A stretch of DNA of 54,504 nt from contig JAJDCR010000149.1 of assembly GCA_029260735.1 (NCBI GenBank), positions 1 through 54,504 of the forward strand, written 5' to 3'. Shown piece by piece: positions 35,504 through 43,455 of the stretch; the first letter of the stretch is position 1; the number at the start of each line of letters is the position of its first letter. The stretch is from Planctomycetota bacterium (GTDB lineage: Bacteria > Planctomycetota > Uabimicrobiia > Uabimicrobiales > Uabimicrobiaceae). The position numbers were made by a program, and so were the translations under genes. Under the pieces are notes generated by a model, which made no database searches, was not told where the DNA came from, and saw nothing but the letters and a program-made list of their open reading frames with translations.

Positions 35504-36637
35504 ATGAAACATAGAATAGCCGCAACTTTTATCCTTTTTTTTATTCTACTGGCTTCAACTTTTTCCCAAGAAGTCTCAAAAAAGGTGCTCTTTTTCTTTT
35601 ACGACGCAGGAGAAACCTTAGCCTTGCTTCCAGTTTACGAAAAAGCCGAAAAATTGAACCAACACAAATTTGTTTTGGCTCCTTTAACTCCCTGGAGCAA
35701 GGAAATCCTTGTAAAACAAAAGCTCTCTTTTCTCGACTCCGATATTAATCCTGACAATCCATCTCTTTCTTCTCGCCATAAACTGTATGCTAACCTAACT
35801 CGTTGGGAAAACCTCATAGACAACGAAAAACCCCATCTTGTCGTTGTCGGCTTGGTTTCTCAAATTCAAAAGCAAATTGCTCAATTTTGTTGCCAAAAGA
35901 AGATTCCCGTCATCGGATACTACGACGCTTTTGATCCTCCCTCTCTGCAATCGATTACCCGGGAAGTTATGAAAGAGGTGGATATTCTTTTTGTGCCAAG
36001 CGAAGAAATTCAAACGACTCTCAATTTAGAGAAGCCCGTTATGGCTGTAGGCCAACCTTCGGTAGAGACTTGGAGAAAAATCCATCAAAAAGCTGATGCC
36101 CAAGCAATTCGGAAGAAACTAAAAATAGAAAATGAAAAAACAATTCTTTTTGCAGGGCAGTACGGGAATGGCTATGAAGAGGTTCTTCGGGAGTTTCTTC
36201 GTTTGGCCAAAAATCTAAAACAAACTAGTCTCATCCTCAGCCCTCACCCCAAAACGGATGGAAGTTTAGAAGAAAAAGTAGTTCAGGAGATGGAGCTTTC
36301 GAACGTAGTTATCAACCGAGATTTCCCTAGTTCAGAAGCTTCCGTTGTCGCCGACATTGTTATAACCTGGCGCTCTACGGTAGGGGTTCAAGCCGCTTTT
36401 GCCGGCAAAAAAGTGGTTTACTTTAATCTCTCTCTTGAAAGCTATCACAACCGCTTAATAGATGAAGGAATAGCCCAGAGCACAGATCCTAAAAATTTTC
36501 TTTTGATAATGGAAAAACTTTTCGCCCAAAAAAACTCCCACGAAATTTTATCGAATAAGCTAAAAAACTTAGGATACATTTTGAATTCTACAGAAAAAAT
36601 CTACCACGAAATGGTTCATCTTTTAGAAAAAAAATAA
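35504..36637 (+). CDS. Exported GT-B-like protein
   Basis: A 377-residue protein with a signal peptide (MKHRIAATFILFFILLASTFS) and a two-domain GT-B-like fold. The N-domain has KVLFFFYDAGETLALLPVYE and KPHLVVVGLVSQ, with VDILFVPSEE at its end. The C-domain has KTILFAGQYGNGYEEVLREF, SLILSPHPKTDGS and ADIVITWRSTVGVQAAFAGK, then VVYFNLS. The last parts resemble UDP-sugar epimerases/glycosyltransferases and CDP-glycerol glycerophosphotransferases. An exported GT-B protein is odd because nucleotide sugars are cytosolic. It may be a membrane-anchored enzyme facing the cytosol, or a binding protein derived from one. Confidence 0.7.
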   Translation: MKHRIAATFILFFILLASTFSQEVSKKVLFFFYDAGETLALLPVYEKAEKLNQHKFVLAPLTPWSKEILVKQKLSFLDSDINPDNPSLSSRHKLYANLTRWENLIDNEKPHLVVVGLVSQIQKQIAQFCCQKKIPVIGYYDAFDPPSLQSITREVMKEVDILFVPSEEIQTTLNLEKPVMAVGQPSVETWRKIHQKADAQAIRKKLKIENEKTILFAGQYGNGYEEVLREFLRLAKNLKQTSLILSPHPKTDGSLEEKVVQEMELSNVVINRDFPSSEASVVADIVITWRSTVGVQAAFAGKKVVYFNLSLESYHNRLIDEGIAQSTDPKNFLLIMEKLFAQKNSHEILSNKLKNLGYILNSTEKIYHEMVHLLEKK

Positions 36638-36677
36638 CAGTTTTCTAAAGCTAAGATCTGGTTATAAGGAAAAACCT

Positions 36678-36873
36678 ATGTTCTCAAAAAATCTATATTT
36701 CTTTCTTTTTGGTTTTCTCTTTTTACCTATAGCATTTGGCCAACAAGTATATGTTCTGGATTGAAACGGAAGATAGTGGCACTGTCCTTTATAGGCTAAG
36801 CCCCATAATCAAGATGGTGGGAGGGAAAATAGAGGAGAGTTGTAATTATGTGCCGTTGGTTTTGAATAAATAA
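36678..36873 (+). pseudogene. Small secreted-protein remnant with a frameshift
   Basis: An ATG with AAGGA upstream opens a good signal peptide (MFSKNLYFFLFGFLFLPIAF, GQQVYVLD), then hits TGA at 36762. The next frame carries on with IETEDSGTVLYRLSPIIKMV and ends at 36873. A single base change in length would join them into a protein of about 65 residues. An independent ATG at 36751 could alternatively start the second part (40 residues). It could be a degraded duplicate. Confidence 0.4.
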
Positions 36874-36915
36874 GCAGAAAAGTTTATTTTTTACCAAAAG
36901 GCTATCAGTGATACA

Positions 36916-37320
36916 TTATGAACTCTTGGAAAGTGATTTTAAAACGTTTAATGCAATATTCGACTTACTAGTTGGGACAAATATATGATCGTGATAGTAA
37001 GCAGCAATAACATTGGCACTTATATTTTCGTTGGCAAGAGCAGTTGAGACAGCAGCTGTTAAGCCTACAGCTTCCAAACTAGAATGAACTTGTAGAGTTA
37101 TTTTTTTGAATACTTCATTAAATTGAAGATTTGCTTTTAAAGCAGACATCTTTTCCAGCACCACTGTTAATCCTTCGTCTTCTTTAAAAGTACAAATAGG
37201 ATTTAGATTAATGACCGAATCAAGATTAAGTAATGAAATGGTACAAAAAACATACTCTTCATCAGATAAATGAGGACGCATATTTTTGAGTAGTACGTCT
37301 AACTCTAGAATATCAGTCAT
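36916..37320 (-). CDS. ACT-domain protein (DUF2241-like)
   Basis: A 134-residue cytosolic protein with two ACT-like halves. The first has LKNMRPHLSDEEYVFCTISL and NPICTFKEDEGLTVVLEKMS. The second is the conserved ITLQVHSSLEAVGLTAAVST, ALANENISANVIAAYYHDHI and FVP, the signature of this small amino-acid-binding family. ACT proteins bind an amino acid to regulate metabolism; the partner is unknown. The ATG at 37320 has AAGGAG at the right distance, so the 72 residues of open frame upstream are excluded. It stands next to a DUF4359-like gene in the same direction, 234 bp apart. Confidence 0.85.
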   Translation of the reverse strand: MTDILELDVLLKNMRPHLSDEEYVFCTISLLNLDSVINLNPICTFKEDEGLTVVLEKMSALKANLQFNEVFKKITLQVHSSLEAVGLTAAVSTALANENISANVIAAYYHDHIFVPTSKSNIALNVLKSLSKSS

Positions 37321-37554
37321 TACTTTCTCCTTTTTTAAGTTAACTATAACACACTGTTTATACGATACCTGAAAAGATGCATTGAATCTAAGCGACATGC
37401 TATGAGGATTAGTCGCGTAGCGAAAATGGAATAATGTTGTTTTTGGAGAGTCAGCAATAAAAAGAGACGTAACATGAATTATTTGATAGTAACTCGTGCT
37501 ACGCCTCTTTGTAAAATTATTCGCCGTGGTATTCACAGTAGTGCTGGTGACACT

Positions 37555-37848
37555 TTATTTTAATTTCATTTCTTCCTTCAAATCCATTGATACATATACG
37601 TAATTAAAAGCCCCGATTCCAAAGGTTTTGCCGCCTACCATACTATAGGAAAAGATAAAGCGATTATCATAGGAGATTTTATCTTTAAAAAATGAACTAA
37701 CTACTCCCATTACGGGGTTTACTTTTTTACATTCTTCATTAAAAATGGCTTCGTGCTCTTCGAGACTAGGGTTGGTGAAAAATGCACCGACCGCAGCGCA
37801 AAAGATAATTCCAAGAGCAATACCTAACTTTAACTTTAATTTCTTCAT
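37555..37848 (-). CDS. DUF4359-like small exported protein
   Basis: A 97-residue protein. It has an N-terminal basic start and hydrophobic stretch (KLGIALGIIFCAAVGAFFTN) that is a signal peptide or anchor, then NPSLEEHEAIFNEECKKVNP, which marks DUF4359-type proteins, and a beta-rich end with ISYDNRFIFSYSMVGGK and TFGIGAFNYVYV. Homologues with this TNPSLEEH motif are small, exported and uncharacterised. The ATG at 37848 is preferred over one 15 bp upstream. An 8-bp tandem repeat lies 19 bp before the start. Confidence 0.75.
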   Translation of the reverse strand: MKKLKLKLGIALGIIFCAAVGAFFTNPSLEEHEAIFNEECKKVNPVMGVVSSFFKDKISYDNRFIFSYSMVGGKTFGIGAFNYVYVSMDLKEEMKLK

Positions 37849-37866
37849 AAACAAACCTTCCAAATA

Positions 37867-37890
37867 TACATGATTACATGATTACATGAT
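37867..37890. repeat. Three tandem TACATGAT units
   Basis: An exact 3 x 8-bp tandem repeat is placed just upstream of the minus-strand DUF4359-like start codon. Change in copy number would alter promoter spacing. Confidence 0.7.
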
Positions 37891-38235
37891 TAACTAAAAA
37901 AAAATCTCAGGCTACAACGCCTTAATCTGAATGCCTTTAGCAAAATACTCTTGCTCAGCACTTAATTTTGAAGACATCGGTATTTTTCCTATTATACGTA
38001 GTGGCACATAATTTTCATTGAATTATATTGTTATGGGAAAATCTCCCAAGATCAAGCTCGAAATGTTGATGAAACCATTTTTTTTCCTTATTGCTCTATC
38101 TTTAATTTGACATATTGCTGTTCTCTCATCTATATTATCTAATGGGATAAAAGAGTTTTATTGACAAATATAATTATATTCATTAAAATTAAAGAAAATC
38201 AAAAATCTCTTTTATATTAAAATGAGGAACGTTTT
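37891..38235. other. Divergent intergenic region
   Basis: I see no established gene. On the minus strand a 21-residue frame (37912-37977, MSSKLSAEQEYFAKGIQIKA) has an AGGAAAA site and may be a peptide or the end of a lost gene. The plus-strand PEP-CTERM gene has TGAGGA at its ribosome site, and the DNA before it is very AT-rich, consistent with a promoter. Confidence 0.35.
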
Positions 38236-39210
38236 ATGAAATATATTCTATCGCTTTTTATATTATGTATTTTTGCTCATTCAGCGACCATGTACGTAGC
38301 CTCTAGGACAAATTCTGAATTATATCGCTATGAAGTAACAGAAAACAATTCGGCCATATTGAATCTAACGTTACAAGATCCTAATTTTAATATAGTTTCT
38401 GACTATGCCCAGCATAGTAGCGGCAAACTTTATGCTTCTGATGTTACAGGCAACAAGGTTGTTCAAATCATTGATCCAGTAGGTGCTCCATCAGTAGCAC
38501 CTGAAATAAATAGCGGTGGGCCTGTTGTCTTTAGTAATCCGGCAGGCATGTCATTTCGAGGAGATAATTTATTTGTTGCTAATTTTTCCCGTGGAGAGAT
38601 TTTACGCTTTGTTTTAGGTAACGATGGCAATTTTTCTTTTGCTGCAGCAACAACAGGTCTTAGTTCCGCTCTTCGTTTTCTCGAAGTAGGCCCTAATGGT
38701 AATGAACTATTTGCCACCTTTTGCTGCGGTCAAAATTTTATTCAACGCTTTACCATAGATGCCAATGGTGACTTACAGACCAATGGTACTATTTCAGGAA
38801 ATGCTCTTAGTAATCCACATGATATCGTCTTCAATGGCCAAGGCGAAATGTTTGTTGCAAACATAGGCAATAGTACAGTTTCGCGTTTTTTATTTGATGG
38901 TAATGGCAATGCCACTGCCAATGGTTTTTTGAGTGGCAATGGCATAGGCGGCGGCATAGGTTTAGATTTTGCCCCTTGGGGAGAACTCTTTATTTCTAGC
39001 CATGATGGATTGAATATCTCTCGCTTTACTTTTGATGTCAATGGCAATGCATCTGCTAATGGATTTTTTGCTGCACCAACGCTAATGTCTGGCCTTACTT
39101 TTGTTGAAAACGCTGAAAACGCAGTTCCTGAACCATCTACATACCTACTCCTTCTCGTAGCCATGACTTTTTTTTCAAGACACTATGGTTTTACTGAACA
39201 AAAAAGGTAG
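38236..39210 (+). CDS. PEP-CTERM beta-propeller exported protein
   Basis: A 324-residue secreted protein: signal MKYILSLFILCIFAHSA, then a propeller made of repeats such as GKLYASDVTGNKVVQI, DNLFVANFSRGEILRFVLGN, GEMFVANIGNSTVSRFLFDG and GELFISSHDGLNISRFTFDV. The last repeats share the NGNATANGFL/NGNASANGFF link. The C-terminus VPEPSTYLLLLVAMTFFSRH ends in basic residues and is a typical PEP-CTERM signal. It should be exported, cut by exosortase and held at or released from the surface. NHL/SMP-30-like propellers bind proteins or sugars; no enzyme motif is obvious. Low lysine content suits an extracellular role. Confidence 0.87.
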   Translation: MKYILSLFILCIFAHSATMYVASRTNSELYRYEVTENNSAILNLTLQDPNFNIVSDYAQHSSGKLYASDVTGNKVVQIIDPVGAPSVAPEINSGGPVVFSNPAGMSFRGDNLFVANFSRGEILRFVLGNDGNFSFAAATTGLSSALRFLEVGPNGNELFATFCCGQNFIQRFTIDANGDLQTNGTISGNALSNPHDIVFNGQGEMFVANIGNSTVSRFLFDGNGNATANGFLSGNGIGGGIGLDFAPWGELFISSHDGLNISRFTFDVNGNASANGFFAAPTLMSGLTFVENAENAVPEPSTYLLLLVAMTFFSRHYGFTEQKR

Positions 39211-39328
39211 ACTATTTTTTACGTTTTTTGCAATCTAGGAAACAAGAGCAAAAGATTCTCTGTCGATGACCTTCATCATTTCCTTCATCCCCGTAAAAAA
39301 TAGGCTACTTTGGGCATAAAAGTCATAT

Positions 39329-40152
39329 TTATTTAATTTTTTTGTATTGTGAGCCATAAAATCCGAGCATCATTAAAAGTAGTAGCCAAGATTGGGGTTC
39401 TGGAACGCTACCTTCATTAAATGATCCCGAAGCTCCTAATTCAGATAAAGTGATAGCTTCATTAGCAATTCTTACTTCATCAAGATCTCCTTGAAAAGGA
39501 GTAAATCCAATAGAGACATTGCTGCCAAATTTTAAAGGCAATGCTTCGCTCACTCCATCACTGGCCACTACTGCTTGAGATAAGGTAGAGCCATTTTCAA
39601 AGGTCAAAAAGCCAGTAGCAATTCCTCCCTATCTAACAAGAGCAAAATGATTCCAGTCTCCTGCAACGGGTATAAGGCTAGTAAACTCGTAGTTCTTAAT
39701 TCCTAGTTGGGCAAAAGTCATGTGGCTGTTAGCACGATGAACTATCACCCACCCTCCTGGATCATTACTCTCAAATCCCATAATCTCAACATTTTGAGCA
39801 TGCTGGGCAGCATTTTGGCGAAACCAAAATTCCATTGTAAAAGCTGTTAGCCCTGATAAATCCAACTCCGTGTTTCCATTGTGATTCATCGTTACAGCAT
39901 CATTGCCATCGAAGCGCATAAAGTTTCCAAATCCGCCTCCGGCATGAGTATTATCAGAAAGAACCCGCGAGGGCTCACTAACACCTGTTCCCAAAGTACC
40001 ATTGTGTTGAATGGGGCTACCACTTGAATCCAAAACGGTGTTTCCACTTGGCTCGTCAAACAGCCAGAGTCCTATGACATCTGCCTTTAAAGATATCGTG
40101 GTAAAAAAAACAATGAAAATTGCGACCAGTACTTTATTTTTCCAAATTTCAT
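39329..40152 (-). pseudogene. LamG-domain PEP-CTERM protein, disrupted by a frameshift and a nonsense codon
   Basis: The minus strand encodes a signal-like start (NKVLVAIFIVFFTTISLKAD), VIGLWLFDEPSGNTVLDSSG, and LamG/concanavalin-like motifs: FMRFDGNDAVTMNHNG, AFTMEFWFRQNAAQ and GDWNHFALVR. An in-frame TAG follows at about 39629, and then GGIATGFLTFENGSTL, GDLDEVRIANEAITLSEL and a PEP-CTERM tail (VPEPQSWLLLLMMLGF) complete the gene in the same frame. The N-terminus needs a +1-base correction in the A-run near 40140 to connect ATG AAA TTT GGA to the signal peptide. With two lesions I call it a pseudogene. LamG domains bind glycans. Confidence 0.8.
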
Positions 40153-40178
40153 TACCATTTCAGCTTCTATTCTTTTAA

Positions 40179-40200
40179 TATAATTATTGTAGAGAATCAA
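40179..40200 (+). promoter_or_regulatory. Possible hydrogenase operon promoter with FNR/CRP-like site
   Basis: TATAAT (40179-40184) lies about 40 bp before the first gene, followed by TTGTAGAGAATCAA (40187-40200), which matches 8 of 10 positions of the FNR consensus TTGAT-N4-ATCAA. Overlap with the start region would suit repression more than activation. No clear -35 is seen. Low certainty. Confidence 0.3.
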
Positions 40201-40225
40201 AAACAAGTTTAAAAGGATATCGGAC

Positions 40226-41383
40226 ATGAATCCATCTACTTTACCAAATAACAAACAAATAATTATAGAGCGCCAAAATTTTCAGCGACTTTTAGATGTG
40301 TTAAAAAATCAGGGGTATCAACTTAGAGGACCAACTGTTCGAGAAGGTGCTATTGTATACGATGAAATAAACTTGGTCAAAGATTTACCTGAGGGCTGGA
40401 CTGATGTTCAAGACAAAGCGAGCTATCGTTTGCAAAAACGAGATGATAAAGCATTATTTGGCTATGTTGTGGGTCCTCATTCCTGGAAAAAGTTTCTTCA
40501 TCCGCCCGTGCTAAAACTATGGGAAGCTAAGCGTTGTGAAGATGGTTTTGAGATAAAAGAAAAAGTAGCTTTTACCCCTCAGTACGCTTTTATTGGGGTA
40601 AGATCTTGTGAACTGCATGCCATTGCTATTCAAGATAAGGTCTTTATAGAAGGACCTTATGTGGATACCACTTACAAAAACCGCCGGGAAAAAATTTTTG
40701 TGGTTGCCATCAATTGCGGAGAAGCCGGAGAAACTTGTTTTTGCACATCGATGAACACCGGCCCTCAAGTCAGTTTTGGCTTTGATCTAGCCCTAACCGA
40801 AGTCATTCAACCAGATAGACATTACTTTGTTGTCATGATCGGCTCGGCCAAAGGTCATGACGTAATCAAAGAGATTCCTCACACAAAAGCGAGTAATCAA
40901 GAGATAAGCATTGCCCAAAGTAAAGTAGAGCAAGCTCGCGAGGAAATGGGACGCACTATGGACACTAGCGATATCAAAAATCTGCTCTATCGCAATCATG
41001 ACCATACACAGTGGGATAAAGTCGCAGAGAGGTGTTTGAGTTGCGGTAATTGCACCATGGTGTGCCCTACTTGTTTTTGTACGACGGTCGAAGATGTCAC
41101 AGATCTAACAGGAGAGGAAACTACACGTGTTCGCAAATGGGACTCTTGTTTTACGATGGATTTCTCTTATCTTCATGGGGGAAGTGTCCGCACTTCGGTA
41201 AAATCTCGCTATCGCCAGTGGATGACTCACAAACTGGCAACTTGGATAGATCAGTTTGATACCTCTGGGTGCGTAGGGTGTGGCCGATGTATTTCCTGGT
41301 GCCCTGTGGGGATTGATATAACAGAAGAAGTGGCTATTATTCAAGAGGACAAAGCAAAGGAAAAAAACGATGAAAATGCTTAA
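40226..41383 (+). CDS. hydB: Hydrogenase/sulfhydrogenase beta subunit (4Fe-4S)
   Basis: A 385-residue iron-sulfur protein. The N-terminal two thirds match the beta subunit of group 3b [NiFe] hydrogenases (FGYVVGPHSWKKFLHPPVLK; YAFIGVRSCELHAIAIQDKV; CGEAGETCFCTSM). The C-terminus holds two 4Fe-4S motifs, CLSCGNCTMVCPTCFC and CVGCGRCISWCPVGI. It should carry electrons between the small subunit and the flavin subunit. It is the first gene of an operon running to hypE. Its stop overlaps the next ATG by 14 bp. An AAGGATA site precedes the ATG. Confidence 0.92.
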   Translation: MNPSTLPNNKQIIIERQNFQRLLDVLKNQGYQLRGPTVREGAIVYDEINLVKDLPEGWTDVQDKASYRLQKRDDKALFGYVVGPHSWKKFLHPPVLKLWEAKRCEDGFEIKEKVAFTPQYAFIGVRSCELHAIAIQDKVFIEGPYVDTTYKNRREKIFVVAINCGEAGETCFCTSMNTGPQVSFGFDLALTEVIQPDRHYFVVMIGSAKGHDVIKEIPHTKASNQEISIAQSKVEQAREEMGRTMDTSDIKNLLYRNHDHTQWDKVAERCLSCGNCTMVCPTCFCTTVEDVTDLTGEETTRVRKWDSCFTMDFSYLHGGSVRTSVKSRYRQWMTHKLATWIDQFDTSGCVGCGRCISWCPVGIDITEEVAIIQEDKAKEKNDENA

Positions 41384-41828
41384 AACCATTCTCGAAAATC
41401 ATCCTTCTTTCCAAGAGCTGGAAAGAGAACATTTGAAATTTGTTATTGATAATGCAGAAAATATTGAGTTTAAAGCAGAAGAGCTTCTCTTTAAAGAAGG
41501 TGAGAAGGCGGATAAACTCTATATTATCCAAAGTGGCAAAATAGCAATTGAACTATTTACTCCCAGCCGTGGTAGTATCACAATTCAAACACTAGGCCTA
41601 AATGAAATTGTGGGGTGGTCTTTGACCCCTCCCTACCAACGAAGTTTTGATGCTCGTTGTGTAGAAGATTCCCAAGCTATTTCTATAGATGGTAAAGCTT
41701 TGCGAATAAGATGCGAAGAAGATTCTAAATTTGGCTATGAACTATTGAAGAATTTTACTTATACAGTCGTGCAAAGATTGCAGAGAACCAGAATACAGTT
41801 GCTGGATATTTACAAAATCCGAACCTGA
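41370..41828 (+). CDS. Cyclic-nucleotide-binding-fold protein in the hydrogenase operon
   Basis: A 152-residue protein consisting of one cNMP-binding (CAP-like) beta-roll: LEREHLKFVIDNAENIEFKA, EELLFKEGEKADKLYIIQSG, KIAIELFTPSRGSITIQTLG, LNEIVGWSLTPPYQRSFDAR, ending in a helix (ELLKNFTYTVVQRLQRTRIQ). There is no DNA-binding HTH, so it is not a transcription factor of the CRP/FNR type. The phosphate cassette is degenerate: the usual GE at its start reads GW, so it may not bind cAMP. Gene overlap with hydB (14 bp) and a 12-bp gap before hydG tie it to the enzyme. It may be an accessory or sensor subunit. Confidence 0.85.
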   Translation: MKMLKTILENHPSFQELEREHLKFVIDNAENIEFKAEELLFKEGEKADKLYIIQSGKIAIELFTPSRGSITIQTLGLNEIVGWSLTPPYQRSFDARCVEDSQAISIDGKALRIRCEEDSKFGYELLKNFTYTVVQRLQRTRIQLLDIYKIRT

Positions 41829-41840
41829 AAGACGCGCTAT

Positions 41841-42680
41841 ATGAGTATACAGATCTCAGACCCTATGCTACCAGAGCTTTATAAAGTTACCAAAATACAA
41901 GAAAACACCCACGATACATTTACTCTCGAAATGGTTCCGAAAAACAAAACCAAAATTTTCTCTTTTCTTCCGGGCCAATTCAATATGATATACTTGTTTG
42001 GTGTAGGAGAGGTTCCCATATCCATTAGTGGAGATCCCAGCTCGACCGATTTTCTTGTACATACCATCCGAGCTGTCGGAACAGTCACTGATGCGATGAG
42101 CAAGATAAAGGAAGGGCAAACAGTCGGCATTCGTGGGCCTTTTGGTAGTCATTGGCCTATAGAAAAAGCTATGGGCAAAGATGTTCTTCTTATAGCCGGT
42201 GGTATCGGGCTTGCTCCCCTACGGCCGGTTGTCTATTATATACTAGCGCATAGAAGCAAGTATAGAAAAGTTGTTTTGCTCTATGGTACTCGCAGTCCCG
42301 ACGATATAATATATGAAGAGGAATATCAAAATTGGCAAGAAAACTTTGATATTACAGTGGAAACTACTGTGGACAATACCGACTCTGAGTGGCAGGGGCA
42401 TGTAGGAATAGTGAGCGCACTTATTTCAAAAAAAGATTTTTCTCCCACAAATATGGTTGCGATAATATGTGGCCCCGAAATAATGATGCACTTTTCTGTT
42501 CAAGAATTGGTAAGGCGTGAGGTCACTTGGAACGATATCTATATATCGATGGAGCGTAATATGAAATGTGCCATTGGCTTTTGTGGGCACTGCCAATATG
42601 GAGCAAAGTTTATCTGTAAAGATGGGCCCGTGTTTTGCTACTCATCTATCCAAGAAACACTGAAAAGACGAGAGATATAA
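41841..42680 (+). CDS. hydG: Hydrogenase gamma subunit (FAD/NAD(P)-binding)
   Basis: A 279-residue flavoprotein of the ferredoxin-NADP reductase/DHODH electron-transfer type. It has an FAD barrel (PGQFNMIYLFGVGEVPISIS, GIRGPFGSHWPI), a nucleotide-binding domain (VLLIAGGIGLAPLRPVVYYI, ICGPEIMMHF) and a C-terminal 2Fe-2S set CAIGFCGHCQYG...C. It exchanges electrons with NAD(P)H. It is followed one base later by the GTG of hydD. Confidence 0.93.
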   Translation: MSIQISDPMLPELYKVTKIQENTHDTFTLEMVPKNKTKIFSFLPGQFNMIYLFGVGEVPISISGDPSSTDFLVHTIRAVGTVTDAMSKIKEGQTVGIRGPFGSHWPIEKAMGKDVLLIAGGIGLAPLRPVVYYILAHRSKYRKVVLLYGTRSPDDIIYEEEYQNWQENFDITVETTVDNTDSEWQGHVGIVSALISKKDFSPTNMVAIICGPEIMMHFSVQELVRREVTWNDIYISMERNMKCAIGFCGHCQYGAKFICKDGPVFCYSSIQETLKRREI

Positions 42681-42681
42681 A

Positions 42682-43455
42682 GTGAATCCTAAACCAAAAC
42701 TAGCTGTATGGAAGTTTGCCTCCTGTGATGGTTGCCAGCTCACTCTTCTAGATTGCGAAGATGAGCTTTTGGCAATAGCCGAAGAAATAGAAATTGCTCA
42801 TTTCCCGGAAGCATCCCGAGCCGTAATGGAAGGTCCATATGATCTATCTCTAGTCGAAGGGTCTATCACCACTCCTCACGATGCAGAGCGAATCCAAGAA
42901 GTACGGCGTTGCTCCAAGTTCCTTGTTACTATTGGCGCTTGTGCTACCGCAGGGGGAATTCAAGCTTTGAGGAACTTCCAGGATGTGGAAGAGTTTATCC
43001 GAATAGTGTATGCTCACCCAAAATATATCAGTACTTTAGAAAAATCCACTGCTATTAGCGAGCATATCAAGGTAGATTTTGAACTACGAGGATGCCCGAT
43101 CAGCAAAGAACAGTTAGTTGAGGTGATTAGCGCATTTTTAAACGGGCGCAAACCAAATACTCCGACTCATAGTGTCTGTATGGAGTGTAAATTACAAGGC
43201 ACCGTTTGTGTTATGGTCGCACATGGCACCCCTTGCTTAGGCCCCATTACTCATGCTGGCTGTGGTGCCATCTGTCCGGCATACAATCGTGGTTGCTATG
43301 GTTGTTTTGGCCCCAAAGAAACTCCCAATGTCGCTTCCTTAAGTCACTGGTGGAATCAACTGGGAGTAGAAAGAGAAGATATACTACGAGCATTACGCAC
43401 ATTTAATGCCGAAGCTGAGCCTTTCCGAAAAGAGAGTGATAATTATGAAGCGTAA
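42682..43455 (+). CDS. hydD: [NiFe] hydrogenase small (delta) subunit
   Basis: A 257-residue small subunit beginning with GTG. The proximal-cluster ligands are CDGC (Cys15, Cys18), the Cys in LVTIGACATAGG and that in ELRGCPISKEQL. The C-terminal cysteine-rich part (CMECKLQGTVC, CLGPITHAGCGAICPAYNRG, CYGCFGPKE) binds further clusters. No Tat signal is present, fitting a cytosolic group 3 enzyme. It overlaps hydA by 11 bp. Confidence 0.94.
   Translation: MNPKPKLAVWKFASCDGCQLTLLDCEDELLAIAEEIEIAHFPEASRAVMEGPYDLSLVEGSITTPHDAERIQEVRRCSKFLVTIGACATAGGIQALRNFQDVEEFIRIVYAHPKYISTLEKSTAISEHIKVDFELRGCPISKEQLVEVISAFLNGRKPNTPTHSVCMECKLQGTVCVMVAHGTPCLGPITHAGCGAICPAYNRGCYGCFGPKETPNVASLSHWWNQLGVEREDILRALRTFNAEAEPFRKESDNYEA

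Noticed and set aside
37321..37536. A 72-residue upstream extension of the ACT protein
   Set aside because: It is non-homologous, and an AAGGAG site sits directly before the internal ATG.
37912..37977. A 21-residue minus-strand peptide
   Set aside because: It has a fair ribosome site, but it is too short and unsupported to call a gene.
39626..39634. Programmed read-through or selenocysteine/pyrrolysine at the TAG of the LamG gene
   Set aside because: A second lesion at the start of the same gene makes plain decay simpler. Pyrrolysine genes are not in the window.
43406..43444. Earlier start for the hydrogenase large subunit
   Set aside because: The extra residues lie inside hydD and are not family-like. 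The overlapping ATG at 43445 fits.
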